A stretch of 64,000 nucleotides of DNA from Trichostrongylus colubriformis (GCA_963978905.1 OZ022256.1:41712001-41776000); one strand, 5' to 3'; positions 45,871-58,175 are shown, counted from the stretch's first letter. The notes: a model not told the origin generated them from the sequence alone. Numbers and translations are program-made.

Positions 45871-47342
45871 GATTATAACACATCACTTCCCAATGGTAAC
45901 CGAGGACACACAGCTACTGAGTGTGGTAGTAATATTGGAATTATGGCGGAGCCAGGCCCAGAAATCATGTACTCCGTACACATATGTTGGCTCCCACACA
46001 ATTCTAACTTCCCCGACCTCTCCAGGCCCGTTCCTAATTTGTTTGTTGTGTGTTCCCTACACTTTGGACATTCCCTACCCAGTCCTTACACGACCTCAAC
46101 AGACCCTTTAACAGCTTGCCCAATTTTCAGCACCTGGGCAAGGACCTAAATCCAATTTATTCATCGATTTCGGAGCAAGCCGCTCCAATGGAGAGTGGAG
46201 CTAGGCTTAGAACTTATGTGCTCTGTACCCATAGGTTGGCTCACGTCCAGTCCTAACTTGCCCGACCTCTCCAGGCCCGCTCCTAATATGTTTGCTGTGT
46301 GCTCCCTACACTTTGGTCAGTCCCTACCCAGTCCTCACTGGAGCGACCTCAACAGACCCATCCCTGACCTTCCGGATTTTTGGAGCCCAAGGGAGGACTT
46401 CAATTCGAGCAACCATCGATTTCAGCGTACCCTACCCAGTCCCTACCCGCACGATCTCAACAGACCCATTCCTGACTTTTGCGATTTTTGGAACCCAAGA
46501 AGCGAGCACCTAAATTTGCGCATCCATCGATTTTGACGAAAGCCCCGCCCATGGTGGGCGGAGCTAAGCTTAATACTTATGTGCTACGTACACATGTGTT
46601 GGCCCCTACGCTATCCTAACTTGCCCTACCTCTACAGACCCGTTCCTAACTTGCATCTCATGTGGTCCGTACACTTTAGTTGATGTGTATCGAATTCTAA
46701 ATTGCCCAACTTCTCCAGCTCCGTTCCTAACTTGCCCGAACTTTTAGCACCTAAGCGAAGACTTCAATTTGAGACCCATCGATTTTAGCGTACCCTACCC
46801 AGTCCCTACCCGCACGATCTCGACAGACCCATTCCTGACTTTTGCGATGTTTTGGAACCCAAGAAGCGAGCACCTAAATTTACGCATCCATCAATTTTGA
46901 CGAAAGCCCCGCCCATGGTGGGCGGAGCTAAGCTTAATACTTATGTGCTCCGTACACATGTGTTGGCCCTACAGACCCGTTCCTAACTTGCTTTTTGTGT
47001 AGTCCCTACACTTTGGTCTGTCCCCACCCAGCCCCTACTCGCACGACTTCAACAGACCCGTTTCTGACCTTCCCGATTTCTGGAAATCAGGCGAGGACAT
47101 AGATTTGAGCACCCATCGAATTCGGCGCAAGCCCCGCCCATGGTGGGCGGGGCTAGGCTTAGTTTTTGTGTGTTCTGTACGGTCGGCCCTACGCTATCCT
47201 AACTTGCCCTACCTTCACAGACCCGTTCCTAACGCTTCTTGTGTGGTCCCTACACTTTGGTCTGTCCCTAACCAGTCCTTACTCTCAACCTCAACAGACC
47301 CGTTTCTGCCTTCCCGATTTTTGGAATTTAGGCGAAGACTTA

Positions 47343-48449
47343 CTAGGGAAGGTATTTTACTTCCCATGGAACTTTGAAATGAGACCAGGGGGAATCGATA
47401 GAGCTTTGAACGCTGATTATAGCTGTGAAAACCAAAATTGCTAAATGGCATTCTGAAGCGAGTTACGAGGGGTCAAAGTTTGCCTGTGACTTGCCTGTGA
47501 CATCTCAATGGCGAGGCGCTTTGTCATCAGGATGACTAGCGTAGAGCCCGTAATGGCCTCCGTGGATTTGGGGTAGTGCCCCGGTTCTGCAGGCGTGAGG
47601 TCGTGGGTTTGCTTCCCGCCGGTACGGCTTCTTTTGCATTTTGTGTTTCATTGTCAGTAAGTGCTTTTCTTTCTCTTCCAAACGTTTCCTTGTATGATAT
47701 TCGCGCGCAGGGGGTCGAATTACCGCTCTGTGCAAATTTCCAGCCGCATCCAGTTTTTGGCCCAACATCGGAAAAATAGGGGTGGTCAAGGGTTAAGAAG
47801 GAGATTTTGAATTTCCTTCCACAAAAAATCCTGCAAGCTGAACAAGATAACCTAAACATACCTATCACACTTGCCCATCACACTAAACGCACGTAGCAAG
47901 GGCCAAATAAGAGCATTTACTCGTGAAGGGACTTCTCCTTTGTTAAATGGGTTGCCAGCCAATAGTCCATCAATTTTTCCGAGATCTGGTCAAATTCTGG
48001 AATTGGCTGAAAACTTGTCTCATAGGGTAATTTGATACCCTGAACACGAAAATCGCACTGGTTTTGTGTGAAAACGTATGGCTCGCTCGCTATGGGCTTC
48101 CAAACATACCCTGAAATGCTATTACTCTTTTTTTCCAGACAACCTTCATAACTTCATTCAGGTAATTGTTTGACAGATTCTGAATACAGATTTGGGATCA
48201 GCATTTGAAAGCGCGTACAGTGGTATGTGTCTCATTGCAAATGGCCATTTCGACAAACCGTCTGACGGCAAAATGCCTCGCCAATGAGGTGTCACAGGCA
48301 AGTCACAGGCAAACTTTGACCCCTCGTAACTCGCTTCAGAATGCCATTTAGCGATTTTGGTTTTCAAAGTTATAATCAGCGTTCGAAGCTCTATCGATTC
48401 CCCTGGATCTCATTTCAGAGTTCCATGGGGAGTAAAATACCTTCCCTAG
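47343..48449. mobile_element. 1107-bp Harbinger-like fold-back element with tRNA-like segment
   Basis: The arms start CTAGGGAAGGTATTTTACTT at both ends and TTA flanks both sides (47340-47342 and 48450-48452). Removing it restores the array text GCGAAGAC-TTA-GATTTGAG, as seen intact at 48669. The arms are homologous to the 467-bp MITE at 28721. Further in, the left arm holds a tRNA-like stretch (47546-47640) and a core shared with 49959-51348. Confidence 0.88.
47546..47640 (+). other. tRNA-like degenerate segment
   Basis: It ends in a good T-arm: stem GTGGG/CCCGC around a 7-base loop TTTGCTT, preceded by GGTC and followed by GGTACGGC, which can pair roughly with GCCCGTA at the start. The A-box, anticodon arm and loop identity are poor, so it is not a functional tRNA gene. 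A second degenerate copy is at 7335-7410. It may be the head of a tRNA-derived SINE captured in the element. Confidence 0.5.
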
Positions 48450-49509
48450 TTAGATTTGAGCACCCATCGATTTCTGCGCAAGATCCGCCCATGGTGCGAG
48501 GACCTAGGCTTAGCTCTTATGTGTTCTGTACGGTCGGTCCTGCGCTATCCTAACTTGCCCTACCTTCACAGATCCGTTCCTAACGCTTCTTGTGTATGTC
48601 TGTCTCTATCCACTCCTTACTCTCAACCTCAACAGACCCGCTTCTTACCTTCCCGATTTTTGGAATCCAGGCGAAGATTTAGATTTGAGCACCCATCGAT
48701 TTCTGCGCAAGCTCCGCCCATGGTGGGAGGACCTAGGCTTAGCTCTTATGTGCTCTGTACGCTTAGGTCAGCCCTTACCCACTCCTAACTTGCTCGACCC
48801 CTCCAGGCTGCAGTTGAGATAAGACTCTACCGGATCCTAACTTGCCCGATCTCTACAGGCCCACTATTAATTTAGCCGATTTTTTGACCATTTCTGCGCG
48901 AACCCTGCTGACGGTGTGCGGAGCTAGGCTCAGTTCCTAATGAGTTTCGTACAATTTGGCCAACCCCTACCCATCCCCAAATTGCCCGACCTCTACACGT
49001 TGCAGTTGAGTTGAGAGTGGATTATGTGACAAATAAACGTACACACACACAAACACACCAAACTTCTGGTTTATATATATAAGTAATGGATATGATCCCA
49101 TTCCTAACTTACCTCTCATGTGCTCCGTATTTTGGCTTACCCGAACCCATGCCTAAGTTGCCCGATCTCACTGGCCCATTCCTAGCTTGCCTGGTAACTG
49201 AGCGTGGATTTGAATTTGAGCACCGGCAGTTTCCGCGCTAGCCCCGCCTACAATGGGCGGAGCTAGGCTTAGTTCTTACGCTCTGTACGCTTACGTTAGC
49301 CCCTATCCAACTAACTTGCTCGACTTCTCCAGACAGCAGCTCAGCTAAGAAAGCATTACGTGGTGAGCGGATTTCCGCGCAAGCCCCGCCCACAGTGGGC
49401 GGAGCTAAGCTTAGTTCTTATGTGCTCTGTACGCTTACGTTAGCCCCTACCCAATTCCAACATGCCCAACCTCTCCAAAAGGCTGCAGTTCAGCAAAGAA
49501 TGCATTATG

Positions 49510-49575
49510 CGGTGAGCGGACAGACATACACAGACAGACAGACAGACAGACAGAGAGACAAACAAACAAACACAC
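49510..49575 (+). repeat. CAGA/CAAA microsatellite
   Basis: Runs of ACAG and ACAA repeats lie near the end of the tandem array, followed by CTTCTGCTTTATATATAG, a tail also found at 49060-49080. Confidence 0.85.
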
Positions 49576-49600
49576 CAACTTCTGCTTTATATATAGTGTA

Positions 49601-49958
49601 TGATACCGAACGAGCGAAGACCTCAGCCTTCATCAATTTATGGAAAGACGATCTGTGAAAAGTGTGGTTGCTCATAGCTGCTCCAAGGGATCGCGCAGCA
49701 CCCATTTTCGCGTTTTTGGTGAGCGAGGTACCTCAAGTGGTCGACCACAACTGTTTGAGGAAAGCAACTGTCGTGAATATGCACTGTGGGGATCGCGGGA
49801 CATAACTGAGAAATCGTTGCAGGTCTCTGAGGGGCTCCGGATTGGAACATTTGCTTGATTATTACTTGAAAGAGTCGGAGAAGCCTCCTCGAACGTAGTA
49901 TATGTAATTTTGAGAAGTCCGATAATTTTCTTGTAGAAATTTTGTAGATTTACTTGTA
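49601..49958. other. Intergenic, nothing recognised
   Basis: Short overlapping frames on both strands (up to 118 codons at 49672-50028, minus, which runs into the next element), with no recognisable family. Confidence 0.4.
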
Positions 49959-51348
49959 GCTTGAGTCCCTTGCAAATAATGATACCCAAAGTGTAAGAGG
50001 TGACGGGCCTCTTACACGGAAAGCCCATCAGGTCATGGTGATCTTTTTCAAAACGGTTTTTTGCTTTTTATAGGGTCACATACAGGAAGCAAAAAACCGC
50101 CCTCGAATTCGGCTTAATGATTTTGGGGGGCCCAGAAAATGGTTGATGGTTCGATCCCCACTGGAAACAAATTTTTGCATTTTTCTAGTTTTCATCCATT
50201 GGTGTTCATGTAAGACCACACGTGCAAAATATGTGCAAAACCAATTTTTATTCTACCAAGGAACCGCTTTCTCCAGTATTTTTGCGCACTAAGCGAATGA
50301 TTGGTCTGGATCTGCCAACGCTCATAACAGGGAAACTAGGCGTTTTCCCGCAAAATACCTGTGATATTCATGCTCAGGAGGTCGAACTACCCTAGGTAAC
50401 AAGTTTTCAGCCTAATCGAGATTTTGACCCAAACACGGAAAATTGGGCGACCAATAGTACTACTACTGCCATAGTAAAAAGCACTCAACGAAAGGAGGTC
50501 GCTGGCCGATATAAGAGAAGATTTGCTAGCGCATTTCACTTCGAATGCGTTGATTCTGCACATGCTTCACTGAATTTAATCGAGGCTGCTAGTTTCGTTT
50601 GTACAAGTAGAGCTGTGACTATGTACCCATATCCATCCCACTATCTCATTTTGGGTCAAAATCTCAATTTGGATAATATTCTGTATCTAGGGCTAATTGA
50701 GTCTCCTGAGCACGAATATCACACTAATTTCGCACGGAAGCGCCTGGCACGCGTGCTGGGGCGCCGAAGGGTCCAAACACCTCAACCACTGAAAGCTTGC
50801 AAATGAGATCACTTTCGTGAACCAGCGACGAAAGTTGCAGTCATTTTGCATGTGCGCAAATAGTATAGCGCTGGGCAAAGAAAATTATGAAAATGCAAAA
50901 GCGAAAACGTCGGGGTAAGTTGAACCGTGAACGCCCTATTCACCGTGCCAGTGCCAGTCCATTTCCCTATCCCTTCGGCCATCTACACTGCAAGCACAGT
51001 GACCTGTGCATTTCTTAATGAGTTTCCTTTGCTTCGTTTAGCAGTTACTATAAGTGATTCTACATTTTTGAGCCAGCTTGCAGTAGAAGACAGTTTTCAG
51101 ATGTGCATATACTGAACACCGCAGCTGGAAAGCATTGCAGCGACCTTGTCAAAAGTTTTCCTTTCTAAATGACTTTTGTCACCCATTTTCTGAACCCCCC
51201 AAAACCATTTAGCCAAATTTGAGACCGGTTTTTTGCTTCATGTATGTGACCCTATAGAATGCAAAAAACCGTTTTGAAAAAGCTCACCATTACCTGATGG
51301 GCTTTCCTTGTTAGACTTTGGGTATTATTATTTGGAAGGGACTCAAAC
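49959..51348. mobile_element. 1390-bp fold-back element with about 200-bp inverted ends
   Basis: The ends GYTTGAGTCCCTTNCAAATA pair over roughly 200 bp, with TA at 49957-49958 and 51349-51350. The arms include GGTTTTTTGC and ATAGGGTCACATACA in both orientations. Further in are a T-arm-like GGTTCGATCCCCACTGG (50148-50165) and two inverted copies of the shared core (50375-50445 and 50640-50735). No transposase is seen. The TA sites suggest Tc1/mariner-type mobilisation; that class call is tentative. Confidence 0.75.
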
Positions 51349-52545
51349 TAACTGATGAATTTAAGGAACAGATGACTAAGGGAATCCAACACGACAGGAA
51401 GATTGCAGACCCTCCGTAGATGACAGAAAAATACGATGAGCACGGAGAAGATGGCTGGAAGCTAAAGTAAAGAGGAATGAACAACCTTCATCACTCTGGG
51501 CATGGACTCTTTGTCGTCGGGCTCAGGTCTAGAGGGATCTATGGGAACAAATAGTCGCTTCAACTGTAAGTAGCATTTGACAAATCGACTGCGTACTTCC
51601 GAGCTTCATTATCGATCGAAAGAAATCAAAAGAGCAGTTTGGAATGGGAGAATTTGGAAAACGCTCGAGAGATGGATTCAGCGTCTATGTGTGTCCAGCG
51701 TTATGCATCAAACCAGTGGTAGGCGAAGCCGCACAATTAAACATACTGGGATATATGAAAGTAAGTATGCTTAGGAATGTAACAGTAGAGAAAGGATGAG
51801 ACAAAACGGTGATAATTTGAGAAATAACAACCCTAAACCCCCTTTTTCTCTCCACTCCCTGCGTCACTAGCCAGGGTAGACTGCAGCCGGGCGGAGAGAC
51901 TGAATAATTTGGCCGCGAACCTTGTCTCGCTTTCGCCGGCAACTCTCAGACTACAGGACTGCAAGACAACACGGTGTGCTGCGGGTTCGTGATAAAACGC
52001 CAAGCCGCGCTTTCTCAATACGAATCATCCTTCCAAAATAAAGTTTGTTCTCAGAGAATATGTAATCACAGTTTCCAGCTTTCCCTTACCGCTTGACGCC
52101 TGATGAATAGAGTTGAAAGAATCGGGATCAGGAGCAGTCAGTTTAATGGGGTTGAAACGCCTTATGAGCTATCATCATTTACGACCAAACTAATTTTCTT
52201 TTATGATGTTTTTCTGTACGACATCACGAAACCCGCCATCGTAATCGAAGTCATACGCAAATGAGGATATGTGATACACTGATTATGCAGTCTGAAATGA
52301 TCAAATCGTTTTGAGATGTGCTATGTGATCCACTCCTATTCACAATGTAATTAAGCTATGAGCTTTTTTATACAGTTTTCACAGGCAACCCGACAAAGCA
52401 TGCTCATGCACACACATATGTACATCAGTTTTTCACGTAGTCTTGTACCCTTCTACAAACACTTGATTGAGCTTGATTGGTTCCAAAAGGGAAGTGGTTA
52501 GAGCGGTTTACAACGCATGCGGTAACGGCGTCACATGTAACTTAA
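51349..52545. other. Intergenic, nothing recognised
   Basis: Open frames up to 85 codons without motifs. Confidence 0.4.
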
Positions 52546-52968
52546 AGGAATCGTCCACGAAAAATGAGTTTTTGTGTCACCCATGTATTTATGTTGTATT
52601 TGCCTAATGTTGGCCTCATGCAAAATTTCACGCGAAAAAATGAATCTGGCTGAGATACAGCACCACAAAGTGCGGTCCCAGTGGGCGGGGCCTCCGTGTA
52701 AAAGCCTCGTACCGCGTCCGCCGTGGTCTGAGACACATTGTAGGAACAGGAGGTTACGTAAACAGTCCCACTCTCCGTTCCCAACGGCGGCGGAAGACGG
52801 GACGAGGCTTTTACACGGAGGCCCCGCCCACTGGGACCGCACTTTGTGGTGCTGTATCTCAGCCAGATTCATATTTTTTCGCGTGAAATTTCGCATGAGG
52901 CCAACATAAGGCAAGTACAACATAAACATATGGGTAACACAAAAACTCATTTTCCGTGGACGATTCCT
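52546..52968. mobile_element. 423-bp palindromic TTAA MITE, second subfamily
   Basis: The arms start AGGAATCGTCCACGRAAAAT and pair over about 170 bp each, including GTGGGCGGGGCCTCCGTG at 52681 and its inverse at 52820. TTAA flanks both ends (52542-52545 and 52969-52972). Frames on both strands are symmetrical by-products of the palindrome. Confidence 0.9.
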
Positions 52969-54186
52969 TTAACTTCGATCCACGTTTTATGATTTCTCCT
53001 CTCATGAGCATCCTTGCAAAAAAAAGGTCCTAATCATTGAGAGATAATTCTGTTGAGTACATTTGTTTACACTCATATATTTCAATAGAAAATTGAAAAT
53101 TTTTGAGAATGTAAAATTTTCAAATCGTGCTTGTTCACTTCCCCCTGATGAATCACCTAAACATCCCCCTACATGGAAGAAGCCCATGCTTATCATTTTT
53201 TGATGTGGTAGGACGCGATGCAATAGTCATCAAAATGGAATCAATTTTGTGGAGTGATAAAGAAAAGTTTTGTACAGAAGTGTATGCGAAACCACATTTT
53301 TTGGCAGATAGCCGCACTTCCGCTGCAAAACGCGTGACGATCATCCACAGGCATAGTCTTGGCCGTGATTGCTCACAAGGCTTACTTTCGCTCAGACAAG
53401 GGCGCCATTTATTAGTAAAAACGCTTCCTCATCAAGAAATTTCTGGCATTTTCGAGATCTTTTCTACGGTATTTGCGAGCTAAAAGCAGAAACACAGACG
53501 GAAAACCAACTATAAGCAGACCGCTATGAGTTTCAAACGAGTTTCAGAACATTTAAGTTATTTCGACTGTATGCTACGGTCCGGTCTGTCCATTTTTGGC
53601 GCAGAAAAGAAAGCCGAAAAGGGGAATGAGCAAAAATGAAAAATTAGTTGGGATCCTCTAAGATGACATCAGCTCCTTCCAAAGCACCACGATCGATTCA
53701 TAATTTTTCCAAAGAACTGTAATCAAATTTTGTTACACATTGATAGTACTGCAGCACTATCGCATTTGAAGAGTATGCGAGAATGAGAATATACAGTGTA
53801 TAACACAGATGCTTCAAGATAAACAGAAAATGAGAAAATTCCCTTTACTCTTAATAAGGTCCTAAAATCAAAAAAAATATATAAGCGCTTTGAAGCTCCA
53901 CCGACCAGTTTCTTGACTGTAATATCAGTAGCAAATTACGAAACCCTACAACGAACAGGCACACACTGCACATGTCCTGCAATAATGCATATCTCTCACA
54001 TCGAAGAACGAGCAATCAAAACTTGAACAAGGTCAGTTTAAGAAAGTATTGCTCCATCCTGTTCAAACTATTCATGTATATAGACAGACTAGGATATTTC
54101 TTCACTTTGTATCCATGGTCAGAGAAGAGATCATATTAACAACAGGAGAATGTCAGAATGGCTCCTCGACACTTCATGGGCTTTGA
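52969..54186. other. Intergenic; one unassigned 118-codon frame
   Basis: The plus frame 53127-53483 is open for 118 codons but has no motif I recognise and no supporting splice structure. Nothing else is identified. Confidence 0.4.
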
Positions 54187-54691
54187 AAGCACATTCTAGG
54201 ATTACCTCGAGTGTGTTAAAGCGCTGAATTATAAATTTCAGAGGTGCTATGGAATACGCCGACAAAGAAAAATCCGAAAAAGCTCACGAAAATGGCAGAA
54301 ATCAGATCTCCTGACATCTGGCCTAGGACGAGGTTATCGCATAAAAATGAGCCTTTGAATCAGTTCCCGCTAGATGGTATCACACAGAACTCTGGGATAT
54401 CACTTGTTTCCTCATGTCAACGTCTCCTTTATCATTGGCATCTCTTCCTTATCTTATATTATCACACAAATCGTAGGCCTCGTTTGTCACGTACTTGCCA
54501 GCGTTGCCACCATCATTGCCGGCAATCACGGCTGGGGTGGACCGGGCCGAGCTGTTGCGCTAGATTCTTTGGCTCTGCACGCTCCAGGAACTGACACGCA
54601 CACCTCGGTAAAGGTCCAGTCTACGTGGCTTGGGTCGAACTATCCATCCACGGCAGGAGATGTGATACCCCAATAATCCTAAAGTGTACCT
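54187..54691. mobile_element. TTAA-family MITE, inverted orientation, degraded ends
   Basis: Homologous to 18356-18851 in reverse: the left end AAGCACATTCTAGGATTACC matches that element's right end, and the interior shared text includes GCGCTGAATTATRAA and the region near 54300-54480. The flanks TTGA and TTCC no longer match, so the insertion is old. Confidence 0.8.
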
Positions 54692-54855
54692 TCCAGAAAT
54701 TGAAATTTCAAGGAAGAGTTAGATTTGCCCATTAACTGTTGAGGAAATGTGCTGTCGAATAATTCTATCAAATTCTAAGCCTTTGTTAATGAACAGAGTT
54801 ATGACCTTTGGAAATTATTTTACCTGATATATTTTTCGATCGACTTCATTGAAAT
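54692..54855. other. Short spacer
   Basis: AT-rich spacer between two mobile elements with no feature seen. Confidence 0.4.
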
Positions 54856-55807
54856 AAATTACCCTAACGTCTGGTAGATAAGTCCGCGCGCACGTGGTGT
54901 CGCGCGCGGCACAGGCAGCCGCAGTCTTCCTAACAATAAGAACCAAAAATGGAGGAAATCAAGGAAGCTATGACCAGTGAATTGTATTAGTAACGAGTTT
55001 ATATTGTATTGTATTTTGTATTTGTTGACATAAAAGCGAGTAGCAAATAAAGTTGGGGTCGTACGAAAGGTGAACACAGAAACTTTACAGTTGGTAAAGA
55101 AAAGTGAACGAGTGAGAGGAGATCCCTTCTTCAACGGGAGTTTCAATGCTACGATGGTTTAGGCGATGAAATAGCGATTGAATAAAAACTTTTCCTAATT
55201 CCGTTATGATAATGGTACACAAAGCCTCGCAGATATGCATATTTCACCTTCTTTGTCCCCTGCTATACGCGCTTCTATGCCGCGTCAAGTTTTTCTACCT
55301 GATGTAAGCCGTCCTTCTAGTCATCGAGCCCTTCGAAATGTCGAACAACTTATGGTCAGCGTTATTAGGGAGGATAATAAAACTGACCCAGCAAAAGCCA
55401 GATATACCAAAAGCGGCATCAGGAAAAGTATGAGGTACGTAGAGGACTACTTTAGTTTGCGACAGTTTCTACTCAATTTTCGAGACTTCTTAAGGGCCTT
55501 GAATCAAGAGTCATTTTCAGATGAGATGAGCGTTTTTATGTTATGAATGATTGTGACGATGAAGTGGAGATTGCGTAGAAAATTTAAGATGAATGATTAT
55601 TGTTACACGGGTTGAACGGAGATTTTGGCACGTGGTATTTTTAGATATTCAAAACAAAATTGAATTAACACTTTCTACAATTCTGTCGTTCTTAAGAGTG
55701 AAGGGTGCATCGCGATCCTGTGTTCTTTAAAGACTGCGCCTGCGTCCGCCGTGCCGCGTGCGACACCGCGTGAGGGCGGACTTAGCTATCAGTTCAGGGT
55801 AATGGAG
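54856..55807. mobile_element. TIR element of about 950 bp with GC-rich termini
   Basis: Inverted termini begin ATTACCCT at 54859 and, reversed, near 55803. They share TAAGTCCGC followed by GGTGTCGC and CGCGGCAC (left 54881-54915, right 55740-55780). The interior has a 103-codon plus frame (55235-55546) that I cannot relate to a transposase. Target duplications are not clear, so the superfamily is open. Confidence 0.65.
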
Positions 55808-56189
55808 GTTTCGAAACTAAAGGTCAGAACAATAGTGTGTGTGCGAACTCTCATCGTTGTGGTTCTGGTCGATTGACGTCGTTGCGGCTTTAGCTTCGCC
55901 TTCAGACTACATCTAATTTAGCGTTTGTAAGCATTGTGTAGCGTGCCGCACACTACCTTGCCTGTCTGTTAGGCGTAAGTAGTATGATGATGTAACGCAG
56001 TGCATGGTATTGCTCCTAATATACGCTGTTTCATATTCATGTTAACTGCAATAATACATGCCATATCTCACTAGGAACGTTTGTTGAATAATTCGCCCTC
56101 ACACAATTGTTCCGAGTCCTAGTTTTATCCTTTTTGATTTATTCCAATGAAATTATTAGTTCGATCGGAAAATATCCGCCATTAGTAAC
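55808..56189. other. Intergenic, nothing recognised
   Basis: Short frames only; no structure identified up to the edge of duplication B. Confidence 0.4.
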
Positions 56190-56446
56190 ACCATTGTTTG
56201 CTCAGTACGAGTGTTTGGGAAGCAATAACTACCATTTGGTTCAACACACATTCCTCAACAATTACTTGACAAACCCGATTTTGCTCACTTGCACGTGTGT
56301 TTCCTTAGGGTTCAAAAAGTGTTGAGAAGCGTTTTCAACGTGCTTTGCTTCTTGATACAATCTATTATCTGACAATTAATTCGAAGCTCAAAGATGATGA
56401 GTCTGTAGTTACATGGTAGTTTGAGTAGGATGGAGCAGAACTTCTG

Positions 56447-56840
56447 TACCTGATTTTCGTGCAAGCTTCAATAGTTCACACTTCGTGTGAGGGTGTGCAT
56501 ATTCAATCCATTGCAGGGCAGCATATTTGCTACAGACTGCGGTCAATTTTCATTCATTCCGAGCACAACCGGACGGAGACGTTTTGTCTCACGTGGTAAC
56601 TGACAGGGGTAGTGATAATCTGATTGGTTATCGCTACCCCTGTATCTGATTTTCGTGCAAGCTCCAATAGTTCATTCTTCGATGTGGGAGTGTGCACCAC
56701 TGAGGGACATATTCAATCCATTGCAGGACACCATGTTTGCTACAGACTGTGACCAATTTTTATTCCTTCTGAGCACAACGGAACGAAGACGTTTTGTCTG
56801 ACGTGATGGCTGACAGGCGCAGCGATAAGCATCGTTATTA
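56447..56840 (+). repeat. Local tandem duplication of about 195 bp in copy B
   Basis: Two units start CTGTAYCTGATTTTCGTGCA at about 56447 and 56640. At the junction CAGGGGTAG (56608) faces CTACCCCTG (56634), making a short hairpin. Copy A has a single unit (about 7554-7730). Confidence 0.85.
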
Positions 56841-58175
56841 AGATTCCTAAGCAGTCTCACTTATAGACTTCCTTCTCTCGCATGTCACGGCAAACAAAAG
56901 CAAAAGGAGACGGAAAACAAAAGGTGGACGTTTTCTGGTAGTGCCTATTATTATAGATGGTATTCAAATGACACTGCCTTTCTCATGAGAAGGTGATGTG
57001 GCACATCTCCAAAATTGACGAACCTTTTGAATGCTTCATCCATTTATAGCTCCATACAGACTTGAATCTGCTCAAACACTGACGCTCTGGATAAGCTTTC
57101 CGTAGATTCACTCCGTCGAAGCATGGAAGCACGGAAGCGAATGATGAGTTGTCTGATCCATTGTCGTAAGCACGACTTGCGTCAATTTCGATGTCAACGC
57201 GAACCATGAACGAAAAGAAACTGCGCTTCGGTACAGTACACACCATTCGCTTCTCTCATAATTTATTTGGCGCGTAAAGTTGAAGCGTGTAATCACAACG
57301 GGATATTGGCAAAAAGTTTTCAAAAAAAGGAAATAAACAAAAAGGAAATAAACGACTCGAAGAGTACGAGTTGATATGCACGAGAAGCAGTTCTCTTTTT
57401 TAAGCGCCTATTGCCACAGGGTAATACTTACCAGCCTGAAGTAAAGTTCGTTAAAACAGGGCTCTGGAATGAGTTGTGTACAGAAAAATCTATGTAATGA
57501 GCGGAAAACAAGATTCGTTCTCTTGGATGGCTTGATGGTGCGAAACTGATGAGAGCATCGTCCAGAACAGATCAAACGGGCGTTCGTTTCCAGTGCACAC
57601 ATGACAGCGTGATGGATACCACGATAATAAAGGGCCGTTTGAAAATGCTTAGCCTCTGGAGTTTCGGTATCCGGCCACAATTAGTCACTGAAAATTTACT
57701 GCATACTTACTGCAGTCACTGTATTTATTAACATGTTACACAAACGCTCGCCACGAGTAGTACAAAGGAAAACATCAATTCTCCTGCTTTTCAAAAAAGG
57801 GCTCAAAATCCCCGCACACTCTTCAGAGACCATCACTTCAAGCGGAGACCATTTGCGAGAAAAGTGACTAGCTATACTATCACTATGAAAGTGAATGGAA
57901 ATAAAACTATGATGTCACTAAAAATATCTGTTCTTAAGTTTTAACTGCCTGGCTTTGTGACTATTTCTAGCTCCTAGTCTTAACCGTTCTATGCTCTACG
58001 TCTGTCTCTCACTTTATAGGTTATGTCAAGCATCTGCATAGCAAGAAAATTGAGGTTTGTTTTTGCTCTTAATTTCTGAAAGTCTCTGCATTGCCTTATG
58101 ATTTAGAATTGTGAATGTGTTTTGAAACTTCAACAGTTATGGTGTGTCCCATTTTTAACACGATTTGTTGATAGA

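Larger units (their letters stand above)
45871..49600 (+). repeat. Diverged tandem array with CCCGCCCA-GGGCGG palindromes
   Basis: A repeating order of motifs runs through the block: ACCCATCGATTT, CCCCGCCCATGGTGGGCGG, GGAGCTAGGCTTAG, TATGTGCTCTGTAC, CCTAACTTGCCCGACCTC, CAGACCCGTTCCTAACTTG. Key palindromes are near 46178, 46540, 46909, 47130, 48485, 48711, 48903, 49243 and 49385, so unit length varies from about 140 to 370 bp. Two unit ends carry simple repeats plus CTTCTGGTTTATATATA-type text (49040-49085 and 49515-49600). A fold-back element interrupts it at 47343-48449. Open frames across it are repeat-derived and look non-coding. Confidence 0.85.

Noticed and set aside
45871..47377. Several overlapping frames of 70-113 codons rich in Pro, Leu and Ser
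   Set aside because: They are the same tandem-repeat DNA translated in shifted frames and end with each unit.
49510..49575. CRISPR-like or other functional short-repeat array
   Set aside because: The repeats are four-base microsatellite units without spacers, in a eukaryotic context.
50148..50165. Possible tRNA gene from a B-box-like GGTTCGATCCC
   Set aside because: Only the T-loop region fits; the acceptor, D and anticodon arms cannot be folded. It is treated as part of the fold-back element.
52531..52950. 139-codon minus frame mirrored by a 111-codon plus frame
   Set aside because: Both derive from the two arms of a palindromic TTAA element, so the similarity between strands is structural.
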